Below are positions 9,459 to 17,648 of a stretch of DNA of 64,000 bases, piece by piece. The stretch's first letter is position 1, and the number at the start of each line of letters is the position of its first letter. The translations under genes and the position numbers were made by a program. The notes under the pieces were generated by a model, which made no database searches, was not told the DNA's origin, and was given only the letters and a program-made list of their open reading frames with translations. This DNA comes from Bacillota bacterium (lineage in GTDB: Bacteria; Bacillota; UBA4882; UBA8346), in assembly GCA_029974635.1 (NCBI GenBank), contig JARKQY010000024.1, positions 1-64,000 on the forward strand. The letters run 5' to 3'.

Positions 9459-9668
9459 ATGCCCAGAGCAAAAAAGGCTGATTCAAAAGGAAAAACCATT
9501 TCAGTAACCTGGATATCCAGCACCATTGGTAGGAACCGGGTACAAAGAGCCACAATTCAAGCATTAGGGTTAACAAAATTAAATCAAACTGTAGAAAAAG
9601 TTGATAATCCTGCCATCCGCGGGATGATTAAAAAGGTTGAGCATTTAGTCCAAGTAAAAGAAGCTTAG
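9459..9668 (+). CDS. rpmD: 50S ribosomal protein L30
   Basis: The 69-residue product has the L30 pattern [34 protein letters not shown] and ends [10 protein letters not shown]. It is about eight residues longer at the N-terminus ([11 protein letters not shown]) than the commonest forms, but the AGGAGGAG site supports this ATG. L30 is a small 50S protein absent from some lineages. Confidence 0.96.
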   Translation: MPRAKKADSKGKTISVTWISSTIGRNRVQRATIQALGLTKLNQTVEKVDNPAIRGMIKKVEHLVQVKEA

Positions 9669-9681
9669 GGGGTGTCCCACG

Positions 9682-10122
9682 ATGAAACTATTTGAACTCG
9701 GGCCGGCACCCGGTGCCAAAAAGGATCCGAAGCGGGTTGGCCGGGGTATTGGCTCCGGTTTAGGTAAAACTTCCGCTAAAGGACATAAAGGGCAAAAAGC
9801 CCGATCCGGCGGTGGGAAAGGTCCTGCTTTTGAAGGCGGTCAAACTCCGTTACAACGCAGGCTTCCCAAACGAGGTTTCACCAATATTTTTAAAAAGAAA
9901 ATTATCGCTGTTCCTTTAGAAGAATTGAATCGGTTTGATAACGGAACTGAAGTAACGCCCCAGTTGCTTTTGGAGACTGGAATCATAAAAAAGATAGGCG
10001 ATGGCGTAAAAGTTTTAGGGAACGGAGATCTCAAAAAGAAACTGATAGTTAAAGGTACCAGTTTTAGCAAGTCGGCAATCGCCAAGATCGAAAAAGCCGG
10101 CGGCAAAGTTGAGGTGATTTAG
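9682..10122 (+). CDS. rplO: 50S ribosomal protein L15
   Basis: The 146-residue product has the glycine-rich L15 N-terminus: [33 protein letters not shown], then [18 protein letters not shown] globular C-terminal domain ends GGKVEVI. L15 is a late 50S assembly protein. Its TAG stop is immediately followed by the secY ATG, with GAGGTGATT near its end acting as the secY ribosome binding site. Confidence 0.98.
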   Translation: MKLFELGPAPGAKKDPKRVGRGIGSGLGKTSAKGHKGQKARSGGGKGPAFEGGQTPLQRRLPKRGFTNIFKKKIIAVPLEELNRFDNGTEVTPQLLLETGIIKKIGDGVKVLGNGDLKKKLIVKGTSFSKSAIAKIEKAGGKVEVI

Positions 10123-11400
10123 ATGCTCGAGGCCATTAAAACAGCCTTTAAACTTCCCGATTTACGAAGGAAGATAATATGGACGTTGGTACTATTAGGT
10201 ATTTTCCGTCTGGGCGTTCATATTCCGGCACCCGGGCCATGGGATGCGGGTAAATTAGCCAATTTGTTAGGTGGCGGCGGTAACCTCTTCGGATTGCTAG
10301 ATTTGATGGCTGGCGGAGCTTTGCGTAAGATGTCCGTTTTTGCCATGAGCGTAAACCCGTATATTACTTCGTCGATCATTGTTCAATTATTGACGATGGT
10401 TATTCCTGCACTGCAACAGATGCAAAAAGAGGGCGGCGAAGGCCGGAGAATTATTTCCCAGTATGTCCGGTATGGAACGGTAGTTTTATCGATAATTCAA
10501 GGAGCTGCTTATGCCTTCGGGTTGCAGGGAGCGATGAGCAACCCCACGGCTTGGGATTTTGTTTTGATTATCATGTCGTTAACAGCCGGTTCGGTATTTT
10601 TGATGTGGTTAGGGGAAGTTATTTCCGAAAAAGGTATCGGCAACGGTATTTCTTTATTAATCTTCGCCGGTATTGTTGCCCAGTTGATTCCAAGCGCAAT
10701 TGGAGTATCTAAGACATTGGGTTCCAGAGGACTGGGGGTGTCATTCCTCAGTGTAATCATATTCGGAATTTTGGCAATAGCCATCGTAGCCGGAGTCGTT
10801 TTTGTTACTCAGGGCGAACGCAAAATTCCGGTTCAATATGCCAAACGCATGGTAGGGCGTAAAATGTACGGCGGCGGTTCAACCTATTTACCGATGCGGG
10901 TTAACCAGGCGGGAGTTATACCAATCATTTTCGCATCCTCCATTCTGATGTTCGGTCCGACATTGGCAGGTTTTTTTCCTGAGAAGAATACGTTTCGTGA
11001 CATTTTAATGTGGTTCTCTCCGGGAAGTTGGGCCTATCTAGTCTTATATGCACTTTTTATCTTTATATTCACTTATTTTTATACTGCTGTGACCTTTAAT
11101 CCGGTTGAAGTATCCGATAACATGAAAAAATACGGCGGGTTTATTCCGGGAATTCGGCCTGGCAAGCCTACCGCCGAATATTTGGACCGGGTTCTCACCC
11201 GAATTACTTTAGCCGGCGCCTTGTTTTTGACAGTAGTATCCTTGTTGCCGTATCTTTTGGGAGTTGTGCCTTGGTTTCGGGGAATTCCAATCAGTTTAGG
11301 CGGAACTAGTATATTGATTGCCGTCGGAGTAGCAATTGATACTATGAAGCAGATCGAAGCCCAGTTACTCATGAGACAATATGAAGGTTTCTTAAAATAG
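10123..11400 (+). CDS. secY: Preprotein translocase subunit SecY
   Basis: The 425-residue protein is the channel subunit of the Sec translocon in the cytoplasmic membrane. It shows about ten hydrophobic segments, the plug region after IPAPGPW, SVFAMSVNPYITSSIIVQLL in TM2, and the cytoplasmic loops QGERKIPVQYAKR (about 230-245) and MKKYGGFIPGIRPGKPTAEYLDRVL (about 334-358). It starts directly at the rplO stop, so translation is coupled. adk follows after 13 nt. Length is normal. Confidence 0.98.
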   Translation: MLEAIKTAFKLPDLRRKIIWTLVLLGIFRLGVHIPAPGPWDAGKLANLLGGGGNLFGLLDLMAGGALRKMSVFAMSVNPYITSSIIVQLLTMVIPALQQMQKEGGEGRRIISQYVRYGTVVLSIIQGAAYAFGLQGAMSNPTAWDFVLIIMSLTAGSVFLMWLGEVISEKGIGNGISLLIFAGIVAQLIPSAIGVSKTLGSRGLGVSFLSVIIFGILAIAIVAGVVFVTQGERKIPVQYAKRMVGRKMYGGGSTYLPMRVNQAGVIPIIFASSILMFGPTLAGFFPEKNTFRDILMWFSPGSWAYLVLYALFIFIFTYFYTAVTFNPVEVSDNMKKYGGFIPGIRPGKPTAEYLDRVLTRITLAGALFLTVVSLLPYLLGVVPWFRGIPISLGGTSILIAVGVAIDTMKQIEAQLLMRQYEGFLK

Positions 11401-11413
11401 GGAGGACTAAATA

Positions 11414-12070
11414 ATGATGAATATTATCTTATTGGGACCCCCTGGCGCTGGGAAAGGGACCCAGGCGGAATTAATTATCGAAAAATATAATATTCCACAT
11501 ATTTCTACGGGTGATATTTTTCGCGCTGCAATCAAGGAAGGAACACCGCTGGGTCTTGAAGCCAAACGTTATATGGATAGTGGTCAATTAGTACCTGATG
11601 ATGTAGTTATCGGGATTGTAAAAGAGCGATTATCCAAGGATGACTGTCAAAAAGGATTTTTACTTGACGGTTTCCCGCGCACAATACCGCAAGCGGATTC
11701 ATTGGCCGCATATTTGAATAGCAGCGGCCGCAAAATTGCCTCCGTGATTAATATTGAAGTAGATAGCCAGATATTACTCAAACGCCTAACCGGACGAAGA
11801 GTCTGCCGGAATTGCGCTGCGGTTTTTCATATTGAAAACAAACCAACCAAAATTGATGGGGTTTGTGATCATTGCGGCGGTGAAGTTTATCAACGCGGCG
11901 ATGATACGGTTGAAACCGTCAATAATCGGCTGCAAGTTTATCGAACCCAGACCGAACCGTTGATTAATTACTATAAAGATAAAGGATTATTATTTACAGT
12001 TGACGGTCAAATTCCAATGGCGGATTTATTTGTTCAAGTTAGCAAAATAATTGAAGGTACACACCAATGA
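11414..12070 (+). CDS. adk: Adenylate kinase, zinc-binding lid form
   Basis: Adenylate kinase interconverts ATP plus AMP with two ADP. The 218-residue product has the P-loop GPPGAGKGT (8-16), the AMP-site segments STGDIFRAAI and DGFPRT, and a long LID domain. The LID has four cysteines (about C131, C134, C151, C154), the zinc form typical of Gram-positives. ATG 11414 or the next codon ATG 11417 could be the start. Its end overlaps map by four bases (ATGA). Confidence 0.98.
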   Translation: MMNIILLGPPGAGKGTQAELIIEKYNIPHISTGDIFRAAIKEGTPLGLEAKRYMDSGQLVPDDVVIGIVKERLSKDDCQKGFLLDGFPRTIPQADSLAAYLNSSGRKIASVINIEVDSQILLKRLTGRRVCRNCAAVFHIENKPTKIDGVCDHCGGEVYQRGDDTVETVNNRLQVYRTQTEPLINYYKDKGLLFTVDGQIPMADLFVQVSKIIEGTHQ

Positions 12071-12840
12071 TTGTACTCAAATCAGCTTCCGAGATTGCCA
12101 TCATGCGAATTGCAGGCAGTATAGCGGCGGCAGTGTTGAGTGAATTAAAGCAAATGATTCGGCCGGGTATAACCTTAAAGGAATTGGATAGACGGGCTGA
12201 AGAATTGACCAAAAGTTATGAAGCTTTGCCCGCCTTTAAAGGGTATAATGGTTTTCCGGCTTCAGTATGTGCATCAGTAAATGAGGAAGTTGTTCACGGA
12301 ATACCCGGTAGCCGTGTATTGAAAACAGGAGATATAGTTGGTCTGGATTTTGGGGTTATATATAATGGCTTTTATAGTGATTCGGCCGTAACAGTTCCGG
12401 TTGGAAAAGTATCTCCTGAAGTTCAAACTCTGTTAGAGGTTACTGAACAAGCTCTTTTCAAAGGGATAGCAAAGGCCAGGGCCGGGAACAGATTATATGA
12501 TATTTCAGACGCCATCCAGCGTTTCGTAGAATATCATGGGTTTTCCGTGGTGCGTGATTTTGTGGGTCATGGAATCGGGCGCAAGATGCATGAAGCACCT
12601 CAAGTCCCAAATTTTGTAGGAAATGATTATAATCCTCGTTTAAAAGCCGGCATGACCATTGCAATTGAACCGATGGTTAATATAGGAACTTATGAAGTAG
12701 ATGTGGATCCCAATGATAACTGGACTGTATTTACGGCGGATCATCAATATTCAGCTCATTTTGAACATACTGTAGCGATTACTGGCGGGGAGCCTGAAAT
12801 ATTGACGGTGTTAAGGCCGGAATTATTACCAGGGGGTTAA
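12067..12840 (+). CDS. map: Methionine aminopeptidase, type I
   Basis: It removes the initiator methionine from nascent proteins. The 257-residue product has the M24 pita-bread fold with all metal ligands: D94 (VGLDFG), D105 (YSDSA), H168 (VGHGIG), E201 (IAIEPM) and E233 (HFEHT), plus the substrate histidine near 77 (EEVVHGIPG). It overlaps adk by four bases and is 7 nt from the KOW gene. There is no N-terminal zinc finger. Confidence 0.97.
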   Translation: MIVLKSASEIAIMRIAGSIAAAVLSELKQMIRPGITLKELDRRAEELTKSYEALPAFKGYNGFPASVCASVNEEVVHGIPGSRVLKTGDIVGLDFGVIYNGFYSDSAVTVPVGKVSPEVQTLLEVTEQALFKGIAKARAGNRLYDISDAIQRFVEYHGFSVVRDFVGHGIGRKMHEAPQVPNFVGNDYNPRLKAGMTIAIEPMVNIGTYEVDVDPNDNWTVFTADHQYSAHFEHTVAITGGEPEILTVLRPELLPGG

Positions 12841-12847
12841 GTAGCAT

Positions 12848-13156
12848 ATGATTACAACTGTTGATGGTTTGCGCCACGGGCAGTTGGTCCGTTCAATCCG
12901 CGGCAGGGACCGGAATCAATACTACTTAATCATTGAGATGGTCGGAGAAAAATTTATCAATGCAGTCAATGGTAAGAATCATCCACTATCCAAACCGAAG
13001 AAAAAGAATTTAAAACATGTAAAAGTAATGATGTTAGTCGCTAAAGAGATTGAAAATAAGTTTGCCAACGGTAATCAGGTGACTGATTCCGAAATAAGAG
13101 CAAGTATTGTGAGACTTCAAAAAGATTTGGAGGAAGGGGATCGGCTGAATGGGTAA
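12848..13156 (+). CDS. KOW-domain RNA-binding protein (L14e-like)
   Basis: The 102-residue protein starts with a KOW-type segment ([24 protein letters not shown], residues 5-28), followed by a basic stretch [19 protein letters not shown] and a helical acidic tail. A small KOW protein between map and infA is a conserved feature of many Clostridia; it is usually annotated as an RNA-binding protein of unknown role. It overlaps infA by eight bases, so it belongs to the translation block. Confidence 0.85.
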   Translation: MITTVDGLRHGQLVRSIRGRDRNQYYLIIEMVGEKFINAVNGKNHPLSKPKKKNLKHVKVMMLVAKEIENKFANGNQVTDSEIRASIVRLQKDLEEGDRLNG

Positions 13157-13367
13157 ACAAGATGTAATCGAAGTCGAAGGGACTGTAATTGAACCGTTAC
13201 CCAACGCGATGTTTCGGGTGGAATTGGAAAACGGTCATAAAGTTTTGGCGCATATTTCGGGTAAAATGCGGATGAATTTTATCAAGATTTTACCTGGAGA
13301 CAAAGTGACCGTTGAACTATCAGCTTATGATTTATCCAGAGGCCGGATTATTTACCGTTTTAAATAA
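13149..13367 (+). CDS. infA: Translation initiation factor IF-1
   Basis: The 72-residue product is a single S1/OB domain with the IF-1 hallmarks [40 protein letters not shown] and the end [13 protein letters not shown]-1 occupies the A site during initiation. AGGAAGGGGAT inside the preceding gene is its ribosome binding site. It is followed by a 134-nt spacer before rpmJ. Confidence 0.98.
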   Translation: MGKQDVIEVEGTVIEPLPNAMFRVELENGHKVLAHISGKMRMNFIKILPGDKVTVELSAYDLSRGRIIYRFK

Positions 13368-13501
13368 ATGAAAAAATCTATCCAATTCGTCTGGCAGGGA
13401 CTCATTTTGTCAAAGCGATCTCCAAATAAGTGCACTGACGAATTTTGGATTCATTCATAAAAAATGAGGAATTTGGCAAAATTACCAGGAGGAGGATTCA
13501 T

Positions 13502-13615
13502 ATGAAAGTACGACCTTCCGTTAAACCGGTATGCGAGCACTGTAAAATAATTAAGCGTAAAGGCCGCGTGACGATTATTTGCGACAATCCCAAACATAAG
13601 CAAAAACAAGGCTAA
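13502..13615 (+). CDS. rpmJ: 50S ribosomal protein L36, zinc form
   Basis: This 37-residue gene is short but complete: [20 protein letters not shown], then [16 protein letters not shown]. The zinc ligands are the CxxC (C11, C14), C27 and H32. AGGAGGAGG precedes the ATG. L36 follows infA in most Bacillota, as here. In the infA-rpmJ spacer CCAATTCGTC 13382-13391 and GACGAATTTTGG 13437-13448 form an imperfect long-range inverted repeat. Confidence 0.97.
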   Translation: MKVRPSVKPVCEHCKIIKRKGRVTIICDNPKHKQKQG

Positions 13616-13762
13616 AAGTGCAGTTATTAGTCACTAGTTATTGGTTATTAAGAAGGCAAGATTCATAAGAGGAACCAATAACTAACAACCAGTGACCAAT
13701 TGACTAATAATCAACTCATAACCAGTAATCAATAACTAATAACGAATTAGGAGGGAAAATAG
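13616..13762. repeat. AT-rich inverted-repeat element between rpmJ and rpsM
   Basis: TAGTTATTGGTT 13635-13646 is the exact reverse complement of AACCAATAACTA 13673-13684, a 12-bp stem with a 26-nt loop. CAGTTATTAGT (13621-13631) and AACCAATAACTAA (13673-13685) also occur in the rpsH-rplF spacer. The tail (13690-13750) is a run of CTAATAA/AACCAGTAATCAATAAC words. No reading frame and no T-tract are present. The rpsM ribosome binding site (AGGAGGGA) lies at its right end. Confidence 0.6.
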
Positions 13763-14134
13763 ATGGCGCGTATATCAGGAGTCGATTTACCACGCGACAA
13801 ACGAGTAGAGGTTGCCTTGACCTATATTTTTGGTATTGGGCAGACTACTTCCAATGAAATATTGGCAAAAGCCGGTATAAATCCGTCCACCCGGGTAAGG
13901 GACTTAACCGAGGAGGAAATCAATAAGTTACGTGAAGTAATTGATCGTGATTATAAAGTTGAAGGTGATTTGCGCCGGGAAGAATCAATGAATATTAAGC
14001 GTCTGATTGAAATTGGCAGTTACCGGGGTTTAAGGCACCGTCGCGGTTTGCCTGTTAGAGGACAAAGGACCAAAACCAATGCCCGAACCCGAAAAGGACC
14101 ACGGAGAACTGTCGGCGCTAAAAGAAAGGCTTAA
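13763..14134 (+). CDS. rpsM: 30S ribosomal protein S13
   Basis: The 123-residue product begins [25 protein letters not shown] and ends with the basic tail [20 protein letters not shown] and a lysine-rich extension reaching the P-site tRNAs. S13 forms the head bridge to the 50S subunit. It opens the alpha-operon part (rpsM-rpsK-rpsD-rpoA-rplQ). The ATG follows AGGAGGG. Confidence 0.98.
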   Translation: MARISGVDLPRDKRVEVALTYIFGIGQTTSNEILAKAGINPSTRVRDLTEEEINKLREVIDRDYKVEGDLRREESMNIKRLIEIGSYRGLRHRRGLPVRGQRTKTNARTRKGPRRTVGAKRKA

Positions 14135-14151
14135 AAGGAGGTAAATAGACC

Positions 14152-14553
14152 ATGGCAAAAACTGTTGCCAAAAAAGGGGTTCGCACTCGTAAGAAGGAAC
14201 GTAAATTTATTGATAGCGGGGTTGCCCACATTCACTCCACCTTTAATAATACAGTTGTGACCATTACCGATCTGACCGGGAACGTTTTATCCTGGGCAAG
14301 CGCCGGACACATGGGATTTAAAGGCTCTCGTAAAAGTACTCCGTTTGCGGCGGGCATGGCGGCTGAAGAAGCTGCAAAAGTCGCAATGGATCATGGTATG
14401 AAAAATGTTGAAGTTTATGTAAAAGGGCCGGGAGCTGGCCGTGAAGCGGCGATTCGGTCATTGCAGGCGGCAGGATTATTCGTTAATCTCATTAAAGATG
14501 TTACGCCGATTCCTCATAATGGATGCCGTCCGCCCAAGCGCCGCCGGGTGTAA
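14152..14553 (+). CDS. rpsK: 30S ribosomal protein S11
   Basis: The 133-residue product has the S11 core [21 protein letters not shown] (about 23-43), [21 protein letters not shown], and the end [19 protein letters not shown]11 lies in the platform at the E site. AAAAGGAGG precedes the ATG by normal spacing. It is 17 nt after rpsM. Confidence 0.98.
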   Translation: MAKTVAKKGVRTRKKERKFIDSGVAHIHSTFNNTVVTITDLTGNVLSWASAGHMGFKGSRKSTPFAAGMAAEEAAKVAMDHGMKNVEVYVKGPGAGREAAIRSLQAAGLFVNLIKDVTPIPHNGCRPPKRRRV

Positions 14554-14624
14554 AATTCCGATATATGAAGAGCAATATGATAAAGACCTAGGAACATCAG
14601 AATTATGGAGGTGTAAGAAAATTA

Positions 14625-15251
14625 ATGGCACGATATACTGAATCAGTTTGTAGATTATGCCGCCGTGAAGGAGAAAAACTCTATTTAAAAGGTCAACGGT
14701 GTTATACTGGAAAATGTAGTGTTGGAAAACGCAGTTATGCTCCGGGACAACATGGCCAGAATCGGAAAAAAATCTCGGAATACGGCTTGCAACTTCGCGA
14801 AAAGCAAAAATTACGCCGTATTTACGGAGTTCTGGAACGGCAGTTTTCGGGTTATTTTAACTTGGCCGAACGCAAAAAAGGAATTACCGGTCAAAATTTA
14901 TTACAAATACTTGAGACCCGGCTGGATAATGTGGTCTATCGTCTGGGATTTGGTGTGTCCCGTAAAGAAGCCCGGCAATTGGTTCTGCACGGACATTTTC
15001 AAGTCAATGGCAAAAAAGTTAATATTCCTTCATTTTTATTAAAACCCGGAGATGTTATCACTGTTAAAGAGGGTAGTTTATCTTCGGTTAAAATAAAGGA
15101 AAACATTGATAATGCGGGCAACCATACCGTTCCGGAATGGCTGGAATTGGATCTGAATAATCATAGTGGTAAAGTTAAAGCATTACCCATTAGGGAACAA
15201 ATTGATAGCCCGGTTAAAGAGCATCTTATTGTTGAGTTGTATTCCCGTTAA
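14625..15251 (+). CDS. rpsD: 30S ribosomal protein S4, zinc form
   Basis: The 208-residue product starts [20 protein letters not shown]. It has a four-cysteine N-terminal zinc site (C9, C12, C26, C31), then [14 protein letters not shown] and the S4 RNA-binding domain ([29 protein letters not shown], about 90-120). S4 starts 30S assembly. Preceded by GGAGGTG. The 69-nt spacer to rpoA has no clear terminator. Confidence 0.97.
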   Translation: MARYTESVCRLCRREGEKLYLKGQRCYTGKCSVGKRSYAPGQHGQNRKKISEYGLQLREKQKLRRIYGVLERQFSGYFNLAERKKGITGQNLLQILETRLDNVVYRLGFGVSRKEARQLVLHGHFQVNGKKVNIPSFLLKPGDVITVKEGSLSSVKIKENIDNAGNHTVPEWLELDLNNHSGKVKALPIREQIDSPVKEHLIVELYSR

Positions 15252-15320
15252 TATCATTTTCTAGCCCGATATATCGGGTACATTGAGGAATTCGCGAATG
15301 CGAGAAGGAGGGTTTACGTA

Positions 15321-16268
15321 TTGATAGAGATCGAAAAGCCCAAAATTACCATAGAAGATATTAATGACCGTGAACGTTATGGAGTTTTCGTCATTGAACC
15401 TTTGGAAAGAGGCTATGGAACGACGCTGGGCAACTCGCTCCGGAGGATCCTTCTCTCTTCCCTGCCGGGTTACGCTGTAACAGCCGTTAAAATAGATGGA
15501 GTTCTGCATGAGTTTTCGACGATTCCGGGGGTTGTTGAGGATACCACTGATATTATTTTGAATCTCAAACAACTATTGGTAAAGATCCATGGTGATTGCC
15601 CCAAAAAAGTTCGGCTGGCCGTCAAAGATGAAAAAAGAGTGATTGCCTCCGATATTCAAGTAAGTAGTGATATTGAAATTTTAAACCCCGATCTTTATAT
15701 CGCAACCGTATCCAACGGCGGTTCTCTGAATGCCGAGATTACCATTGACCGCGGCCGGGGCTTTATTCCTGCTGAACGGAATAAAACCACTGAAAATATA
15801 ATTGGCGTAATTGCGGTGGATGCTCACTTTTCGCCGGTACAAAAAGTGAATTATACCGTTGAACATACCCGGGTCGGGCAAATTACCGATTACGATAAAT
15901 TGATTTTAGAGGTGCGGACTGATGGGAGCATCAGCCCGGTTGAAGCGGTTTCGTTATCCGCGAAGATTATGTCCGAGCATTTGGCTCTCTTTGTGAACTT
16001 AAGTCAAACCGCTGGAAAAACGGAGATTATGGTTGAAAAAGAAGAGGAATCCAAGAATAAAATCTTGGAAATGACCATTGAAGAATTGGATCTTTCGGTT
16101 CGTTCCTACAATTGTTTAAAGCGCGCCGGTATTAATAGTGTTGAGGAATTAATCCGGAAAACCGAAGAAGATATGATGAAAGTTCGGAATTTGGGACGTA
16201 AATCCCTGGAAGAGGTTGAGCAAAAGATTAATGCATTGGGTCTCTCTTTACGGAAATCAGAAGATTGA
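15321..16268 (+). CDS. rpoA: DNA-directed RNA polymerase subunit alpha
   Basis: The 315-residue protein starts at TTG 15321 after AGAAGGAGGG. The N-terminal assembly domain has [32 protein letters not shown] (about 14-45). A flexible linker (EKEEESKNK) leads to the C-terminal domain, with the helix-hairpin-helix-like [33 protein letters not shown] (about 267-300), which binds UP elements and activators. Length is normal for Bacillota. Confidence 0.98.
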   Translation: MIEIEKPKITIEDINDRERYGVFVIEPLERGYGTTLGNSLRRILLSSLPGYAVTAVKIDGVLHEFSTIPGVVEDTTDIILNLKQLLVKIHGDCPKKVRLAVKDEKRVIASDIQVSSDIEILNPDLYIATVSNGGSLNAEITIDRGRGFIPAERNKTTENIIGVIAVDAHFSPVQKVNYTVEHTRVGQITDYDKLILEVRTDGSISPVEAVSLSAKIMSEHLALFVNLSQTAGKTEIMVEKEEESKNKILEMTIEELDLSVRSYNCLKRAGINSVEELIRKTEEDMMKVRNLGRKSLEEVEQKINALGLSLRKSED

Positions 16269-16320
16269 CAAATGCCATTTATTATAGTCCGCATAATGTG
16301 TATGTATAGGAGGTGCAATC

Positions 16321-16659
16321 ATGTTAAAACGTAAATTGGGACGGGAGTCATCCCATCGGACCGCATTGTTTCGCAGTTTGGTGACGGCTCTTTTTGCGAA
16401 TGAAAAGATTGAAACTACTGAAATTAAAGCAAAAGAGGCGCGGATTTTAGCTGAAAAGATGATTACTCTGGCTAAAAGAGGCGATCTGCATTCCCGGCGT
16501 CTTGCGGCTGAAGTAATAACTGAACCTGAAGTTCTGCAAAAACTTTTTGATTCTGTTGCCGGACGTTATTCTGAACGCAAGGGCGGTTACACCCGGATCT
16601 TAAAAGTTGGAACTCGGCGCGGTGATGCTGCTCCCATGGTTATTTTAGAATTAGTATAG
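16321..16659 (+). CDS. rplQ: 50S ribosomal protein L17
   Basis: The 112-residue product begins [24 protein letters not shown], the L17 signature, and ends [26 protein letters not shown]17 lies at the tunnel exit. It is the last ribosomal gene here. Its TAG stop lies inside the first arm of the double-palindrome element at 16654-16748, so that arm is partly translated. Confidence 0.98.
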   Translation: MLKRKLGRESSHRTALFRSLVTALFANEKIETTEIKAKEARILAEKMITLAKRGDLHSRRLAAEVITEPEVLQKLFDSVAGRYSERKGGYTRILKVGTRRGDAAPMVILELV

Positions 16660-16748
16660 CGTTTTCAAAATAATATGTCATGTAGAAACGCTCTATACTT
16701 TGGTAAAACGTTTATGCTAATTGTAGCGTTATCTCGAAAACGTTTTAC
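16654..16748 (+). repeat. 95-nt double-palindrome element, copy A (after rplQ)
   Basis: First palindrome: GTATAGCGTTT 16654-16664 with AAACGCTCTATAC 16686-16698 (two bases bulged). Second: GTAAAACGTTT 16703-16713 with AAACGTTTTAC 16738-16748. A homologous element of the same length lies at 29918-30012 and shares ACTTTGGTAAAACGTTTAT and TCGAAAACGTTTTAC exactly. Both copies begin at the stop codon of the upstream gene. The two CG-centred palindromes are about 32 bp apart, close to three helical turns, so they could also be paired operators. Confidence 0.7.
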
Positions 16749-16792
16749 TAGTTTAGTTTATTGCTTAAATAACGTAAACGTAAAAAAAAGAA

Positions 16793-16830
16793 AGCCCATC
16801 CGAAAAAATCGAGCTGGGCTATTTTCTATT
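16793..16830 (+). terminator. Rho-independent terminator after rplQ
   Basis: AGCCCA 16793-16798 pairs with TGGGCT 16815-16820, followed by ATTTTCTATT. It sits between rplQ and the truA start and likely closes the ribosomal superoperon, possibly partly, since truA begins right after it. Confidence 0.6.
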
Positions 16831-16848
16831 ATGACCGATGGTGAAAAA

Positions 16849-17595
16849 ATGAATGGATTAGAACGGAATATTAAATTAATTATTGCTTATGAAGGAACCA
16901 GATATGCGGGATTTCAGAGGCAGAAAGGACTACCGACCATTCAGGGGGTTTTGGAAAGTTCCATTCAAAAATTAACAGGGGAATCGTTGAACATAACCGG
17001 AGCTGGACGCACCGACGCCGGAGTTCATGCCCGGGGGCAAGCAGTCAACTTCCGTACCAACAGTAATTTGAAACCGGGAGAATTCCAAAAAGCCTTGAAT
17101 CATTTCTTACCTGAAGATATTGTGGTGCGGCAAGCCGAGGAGGTTCCCCCGGATTTTCATGCCCGTTATTCGGCCAAATCAAAAACTTATTCATATAGGG
17201 TTTGTCAATCAGAGGTCCGTCCCATATTTCAACGAAACTTTGTATACCATTATAAATACGCCTTAAATGTGAACCTCATGACGGAAGCAATAACGAGGTT
17301 ATCGGGAACGCAAGATTTCAGAGGTTTTCAAGCAGCCGGGAGCCGGATTCAAAATACTGTTCGCACGGTTCATTTTTGTGATTTAACAACGGCAAACGAT
17401 GAAATAACCTTAATAATCAACGCCAACGGTTTTTTGTATCACATGGTCCGTAATATTATGGGTGCTTTATTATTAATTGGCAATGAACGAGCGCCGGCCG
17501 ATTTTTTGATTAGAATCATTGAAGCCAAGGACCGTTCTTTGGCAGGGCCTACCGCTCCGGCTTCAGGATTGTCTCTGGAAGAAGTGATTTATTAG
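16849..17595 (+). CDS. truA: tRNA pseudouridine(38-40) synthase TruA
   Basis: TruA makes pseudouridine at positions 38-40 of the tRNA anticodon arm. The product from ATG 16849 is 248 residues: IKLIIAYEGTRYAGFQRQKG, the catalytic-Asp motif GAGRTDAGVHARGQ (D56), FHARYSAKSKTYSYRV, and NGFLYHMVRNIMG near the C-terminus. The frame is open back to 16675, but that stretch is the repeat element and the terminator, so an internal start is needed; ATG 16831 is the alternative. Neither has a strong ribosome binding site. The ECF transporter genes, rplM and rpsI that often surround truA in Bacillota are not here. Confidence 0.93.
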   Translation: MNGLERNIKLIIAYEGTRYAGFQRQKGLPTIQGVLESSIQKLTGESLNITGAGRTDAGVHARGQAVNFRTNSNLKPGEFQKALNHFLPEDIVVRQAEEVPPDFHARYSAKSKTYSYRVCQSEVRPIFQRNFVYHYKYALNVNLMTEAITRLSGTQDFRGFQAAGSRIQNTVRTVHFCDLTTANDEITLIINANGFLYHMVRNIMGALLLIGNERAPADFLIRIIEAKDRSLAGPTAPASGLSLEEVIY

Positions 17596-17603
17596 CAGGA
17601 AGA

Positions 17604-17635
17604 TTCCCCCTCTTCTAAAACCAAAAGAGGGGGAA
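17604..17635. terminator. Bidirectional terminator hairpin between truA and the GH57 gene
   Basis: TTCCCCCTCTT 17604-17614 and AAGAGGGGGAA 17625-17635 form a perfect 11-bp stem with a 10-nt loop, lying between two convergent genes. T-tracts are short on both sides, but the stability and position support a shared terminator. Confidence 0.65.
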
Positions 17636-17648
17636 TAAGAAGACCATT

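Noticed and set aside
16675-16848. N-terminal extension of truA
   Set aside because: The extension would translate the repeat element and a terminator hairpin, and TruA proteins begin near the chosen start.
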